A program made the position numbers and the translations under genes. Shown here piece after piece: positions 59,501-64,000 of a stretch of DNA of 64,000 nt (position 1 is the first letter of the stretch; every line of letters begins with the position of its first letter). Source of the stretch: Fasciolopsis buskii (lineage: Eukaryota > Platyhelminthes > Trematoda > Plagiorchiida > Fasciolidae); the NCBI GenBank assembly GCA_008360955.1, contig LUCM01006241.1, positions 485,853 through 549,852 on the forward strand, in the 5' to 3' direction. Under the pieces are notes generated by a model. That model was not told the origin of the DNA, made no database searches, and worked only from the letters and a program-made list of their open reading frames with translations.

Positions 59501-62500
59501 GTCACACTCCATTTTTGTTTCATCGCTCTCGTTGGACGAATGTGGACGTTCCGTTCGTTTACACTGAATTTTTGCTGTCACGCTAAGGTTAGTGTTGTTG
59601 AAATTGATCAGGCGTGCAAAATCCCTTGTATTTGATTGAACCACAGGACAAGTACCTTTTATTTAGCCTTTCATCAAGTATTCAGTTATTACGCAGATTT
59701 GGCCATATTTCTGACCACTTTTTGGCTGAATGGTGATTGAGGCTGACTGTGAAAGGTATGATAATTTGTATACATATTTCTAACTCATAATTAGTACCGT
59801 AGAGCTTGTGGAGCAATCTCGTTTTCTCATGGGCTTCCTGTCAAATTGGGCTACAGGTTGATTTGATGTTTCAAAGTGCTATCCAGAAAGGGGAAAGTCT
59901 ATTTTTTTGCGAATCGTACTGTGAATTGCCGATAGACTTCATACGGACCAAGACTCGAACGCTTGGATGTTACAAAGGTAACTTGGGCAGAATGTCTCAT
60001 AAGGTTACCGTCAAATGAAAAACTGCCAGTCCCACATGAAAATGTTTTCCGGGGCTCTGGAGGTGAGTAACGACGCATCTGCACGCGGTCTCAATAAAGC
60101 AAACACCCCCCGTGGAAACGGTTTTAGTTCAGAGGCTGTTGCTTGCGACCGCAGAAATGACGTTGAGAAGAGCGACGATGACGGCACAAAGTGTTTACCT
60201 TGTGATATAAAGACGCATCCAGTGTGGGGAGCAGGGTTCTACATCGAGGAAGAAGACTGCCGTTCATATAGACGATGGAGTCTGGAACTCGAAAAGGTGG
60301 AAAATTTCTTCGGTGACTGAACATTCTAGCCAATATAATCGAGCCACGCCTAGGCAAGCTGGGTCATATGTACGACGAAAATTTGCAGTGTGCAATAAAG
60401 CGGCGTGGTCCACGGTAAAACAGAAACCCGTTGATTATTATGCCAAAAAGTATCGAAATTTCCTGCGATGATCAGTAACTAGGCGGTTGTCGAAAATCCA
60501 GAAAATCCCTGAAAATCCCGTTTTAAAACTGCAAAAGCTGATGGATTTTTGCCAACGGTTGGAGGATGAATTTAGAAATTAGTAATCCTGGGGGAAGCTG
60601 GGTGTGGACAGTACCCAAAAGTCGGATTGGCTGGAACCGAATGTTAACCGGTAAAGGCCGAGGGGTCTGTTGCTGATAAACATTCACCCAAAGGCAGATT
60701 TCAATCAAAATGCACGTGGGCCATTGGAACATGGGTGGAGCTGTAGTAAAGTTTCACTTTAAATGATCGCTTTTGATGAATCCGGAAGCCTCGAAAACGG
60801 CTTTGGAATGTTGAGGGCTGATATTACAAAGAGCCAAAAGAATTTGGACTATTAAAAGGCATATCGACAGGAAAAAATTTCGTCCATAAACTACCGGCGT
60901 AAATGTTTGCATTAAATGGTTTGATTTTTTACTTTGGGGGTGTGTCGAAATCACAGAAAGGCCACTTTGGGGGAGTTCAGCCAGCTAGACAGTCCGGCTG
61001 ATATGTGCAATTAAGGCAGATTGTTCGAGTTGGCGGATTAATTCATGCCATTTGTTCTTCCGCGGTAAGACAATCTTAGGATCCATGACCAAAAGCACTG
61101 CCGGTACGATCTGATCGAAATGAACGTAAAGGGATGGCTTGGTACCAGTGAAATAGGCGATTCCAGTAGTGTGTGTTCTGTGACACAGGGTGGCCGCAGA
61201 TAACTAAAGTGTGTGCATACACGCCACCAAAATTAGGGGGGCGTTTTTATCCTGTGCAATGGCCATAAGGGTTAGGGTTAAATCGACGGGCCGGAGGCAT
61301 AACGAAATGTGACACCTTCAGATTTATAACTGACAGGTAGATGGGGCTGGTCGAATTTGTGGGAGACGACTTGATCCTTAAGAGAAAGTGACGAGGGGAT
61401 TGACGAAAAGGCAGCAGATACTATTCGTTAAGAATGGCACTGACTATTCTGTCGATCGCGGCAAGGCCCTTTACAGTTGCTTACCGTAAACTGTGCGGCC
61501 ATGCCCAAAATTAACCCAGGTTAATGCCCAGCTGGCTCCGCTCCGCTCCGCTCCTGATTAACCTGACACAAGCTAACATCGGACTAGATGAGGTCTAAGA
61601 ACACGGGTTAGAATTCTAGTCTTCACTGAGACCACAACCTATGATTTTTGAAATTCAGCTTCAACTTTCGTTACTCCACTTTCTCTGATCTTTATGCTAA
61701 TGCATTCTTCAAACTCCTGTCCCCACTATTGTCGATGTACCCTCGTTGATATTAGCATTAGTAACTTACCGTTAACCCATTCCCAAGGCGGGATCACGAA
61801 AGTGCCAAAATGATGCTAGCGGGATCAATGCTCTCATTGTATTCTGTGATTTTATAAACCTTCGGCCAATGTACTCCATCCGCCTAATGTCAATTCTGAG
61901 ATTGATCTTCACCAGTAGACCCACAGTGAGAGCAATATTTACAACCAGCCTTCCAATTTTTTCATTCATACGACAAATCTCAGGCCAAAAGATGCCTCCA
62001 TTTGTCTCCGGTTAACTAATCATCATAACTCGAAGCTGGCACTCGAGCCAGACTGCTTCCTTCATTTTTGTTTCAGGTCATACACCAAGTTTATACGCAC
62101 TAACACCGGTTCCGCCCACGTAAGGGCAATCCCAAACCGACTAGCTTCTCAGACTTGCCATGAAGCCGCTAGCCAGATCTGGCGTCCGCGTAAGTGGCCG
62201 TTAAATCCAAACCACACCAGTGATCTTCTTGAATACCTCTGCACAGATGGACCTTGATGAATAAAAATGCGGTTACTAATGCCGCCCGAATTGCTTGCGC
62301 GCTTCTCAAAATACCCGACCGTACTGCCACCTAAGACCAAAGAAGGCGGCAACAAAACAGATAGCGCAGAAGATATTCACAGCCAATGAATTTGAAAACT
62401 GTTTTACTTACAACAAATTTCTTTTTCATTGCATTTCACTGTCCAGTTAACCACCAGCCTCATGTAGATGCAGTCAGCAGTCTTGGGAGTTTCATATGCT

Positions 62501-62795
62501 GTCTGAGTAAAAAGCTTTATGAAATCTCATCCAACGAAATGTTTGGCGCAGTCCCGACATTATTCTTGAGCGTTCAACTGAATTTTGTCCGCCCGTGAAT
62601 TTTGTGAAATGTGAAAATCTTAGCCAGTTTCCGTGAGGTTCCGCATGGTTTAAAATAAATTCCATTCAACTGGTATATATAGGCTGATATTAATAACTTC
62701 AGCTTAATGTTTCCATTCAACATCAGATAAACTGATCTTTTGAGGACTCCCGTGAAAAAACTTCGACATCAAGATTGAGCACTGGACAAAGGGTG
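56561..62795. other. No gene seen
   Basis: Six kilobases without a splice-supported exon or recognised transposon. The adjoining plus frames 59,806-60,018 and 60,015-60,320 overlap by four bases but show no family, start context or codon pattern that I trust. Small direct repeats (CTCCG)n at 61,546-61,562 and two TTAGGG-like units near 61,268 are minor. Confidence 0.35.
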
Positions 62796-62799
62796 CTTC

Positions 62800-63259
62800 A
62801 GCGATACCATATGCACCCAAGCACGAAATCACCGGTAGTGCGCTGCTCAGGAGCAGCCTCAGGAAAATTTGACTGATCTTGTAAAACCGCTTTTTCAGTT
62901 TTGATCTCTGACTTGTTTACTTGTGCTTTGCGCGTTGTTTTGCGGAGTCTGATTCTACTTTCCAAAGTGCTTCCCGGGTAATCCAAGGTTGCACTCATTC
63001 CAATATCCTTTCTGATTTACGTTATGTGCTCCTCCTCTGCATCGCCCATATAAAAACGATCTTACGTTGTGCATGCCTCTCGCAAATCGAGAAATATACA
63101 TTATTATTAATTCCCAGGAAGTCTGGGGAGACCTAACTTGAGACTCGGTAGGAAACTACTATTCCAGCCCAGGCTAATAAGCACTCAGTAGCCCAGTGTT
63201 GCTGCGCATAAGGTTAAGTAATGAGGGGACACCCATGAATTTTATTAGCTTGTTCCTAA
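62800..63259 (+). repeat. LTR-like direct repeat, left copy
   Basis: Shares its whole length with 63,488-64,000. It contains TATAAAAA (63,049-63,056) and, about 125 bases later, AATAAG (AATAAA in the other copy), the order expected in an LTR (U3 promoter then R polyadenylation signal). No clear TG...CA ends or primer-binding site were identified, so a tandem non-LTR repeat remains possible. Confidence 0.5.
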
Positions 63260-63487
63260 AATGCTCTAAAACAATCCCACTGTGAAATCAAATGAAGTGA
63301 GATAAGTCCACGAGATTGGTGGTTGATGAGCGTGGCGGTCCAAGTTCCTGCAGCAGCGACCCCACTTCCTCCACAGAGCTTTGATATTTTGAAATTCTAT
63401 ATTTTCTGGCAACTAAGGCGCGTCAGCTACACTTGTCCATTTATTTGAAAAGACGCCGCCAGGTTGAATCGACGAGGTTGCACCCCA
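63260..63487. other. Spacer between the LTR-like repeats
   Basis: About 230 bases unrelated to the repeat, too short to hold an element interior. No coding frame. Confidence 0.5.
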
Positions 63488-64000
63488 CGCGATACCATTA
63501 CTGACCCAAGACACGAAAATCACCCGTTAGTGCGGCTGCTCAGCCGAGCACCTCATGGAAAATTATTGAATCTTGCAATCTTGTAAAACCGCTTTTTCAG
63601 TGTTTGATGTCTGCTGACTTTGTTTACTTTGTTTGCCGCCGTTGTTTTTGCGGAGTCTGCATTACTACTTTTCCAAAGTGTCTTCCCGCAGGTTAACTCC
63701 TAGGTTGCACTCTATTCGCAATATCCTTTCTGATTGCTACGTTATGTGCTCCTCCTCTGACATCGACCCATTATAAAAACGATCTTACGTTGTGCATGCT
63801 CTCGCAAATCGAGATCAATATACATTTTATTATATTCCCAGAAGTCTGGGGAGATCCTTAACTCTAGAGTGCGCTGCGGTAGGAAACTACTATTCCGCCC
63901 AGGCTAATAAAGCACTCAGTAGCCCTAGTTGTTTGCTGTCGCATAAGTTAAGTTTAATGATGGGGACACCCGCATGATTTTATTAGCTGATGTTACCTAA
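63488..64000 (+). repeat. LTR-like direct repeat, right copy (runs to window end)
   Basis: Near-copy of 62,800-63,259 with TATAAAAA at 63,772-63,779 and AATAAA at 63,906-63,911. It is about 53 bases longer than the left copy over the same content, almost entirely through one- to three-base insertions. It probably continues past the window. Confidence 0.55.

Noticed and set aside
59806..60320. Two plus-strand frames overlapping by ATGA, like coupled bacterial genes
   Set aside because: The setting is eukaryotic, there is no ribosome-binding context and no family match; chance overlap.
61265..61280. Telomere-like AGGGTTAGGGTTA
   Set aside because: Only two units; too short for an interstitial telomere array.
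61546..61562. CTCCG pentamer run as a regulatory array
   Set aside because: Only three units; no second cluster.
1..64000. CRISPR arrays, rRNA genes, bacterial operons
   Set aside because: No regularly spaced repeats, no rRNA core motifs and no closely packed same-strand genes were seen.

Overview
The window looks like a piece of a repeat-rich animal genome, most probably a parasitic flatworm (digenean-like). The reasons are: one split gene spread over more than 31 kb with GT-AG introns, one of them about 18 kb; many decayed LINEs of the RTE type carrying motifs such as RHLWRRxDI and YADD that I know as abundant in flatworms; BEL/Pao and Jockey/CR1-like remnants; tRNA-derived SINE-like units; and (TA)n arrays throughout. 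There are no operons, no bacterial-type genes, no rRNA, no CRISPR and no clear intact tRNA gene. The species assignment is inference.

Main gene (minus strand, about 33,972 down to 2,660). Eight exons join with matching intron phases into one open frame of about 2,011 codons. The 5' exon or exons, with the initiator ATG and the first PH strands, were not found. Exon order is: PH domain with a long inserted loop (33,972-33,487); first half of an IRS-type PTB with a Ser/Gly-rich insert (15,514-14,999); end of the PTB plus a disordered region (14,361-13,513); then four disordered exons (12,904-11,999; 9,900-9,318; 8,105-7,430; 7,080-5,788) and a last exon ending at 2,660. PH followed directly by PTB, with the linker and the KLxxG...LH strand, points to a Dok-7-like docking protein. 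It is roughly four times the length of vertebrate Dok-7 and carries four YxNL motifs plus YxxP and YxxM motifs, as expected of a tyrosine-kinase scaffold.

Inside the 18-kb intron, the minus strand holds a phase-consistent set of short candidate exons (27.3-22.1 kb) ending in a transmembrane segment and a basic tail, which may be a nested gene. A second possible two-exon fragment with a 35-nt intron lies at 18.0-17.6 kb. Both are tentative. The intron also holds RTE fragments, SINE-like units, a CpG-rich block (31.8-32.2 kb), and a 34-N gap flanked by two nearly identical 175-bp copies, probably a false duplication.

From about 34 to 64 kb I see no convincing host gene. The region is a graveyard of transposons. 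RTE-like LINE 3' ends (36.1, 38.6, 39.3, 44.4, 46.0 kb) all lie on the minus strand. There are SINE-like units at 43.5, 44.7 and 46.8 kb, a TA-flanked repeat family at 21.5 and 45.5 kb (a partial inverted copy at 47.4 kb), a BEL/Pao integrase remnant (51.9-52.4 kb), a Jockey/CR1-like reverse transcriptase remnant (56.0-56.5 kb), and an LTR-like direct repeat pair at the right end (62.8-64.0 kb) whose copies differ mostly by small indels.
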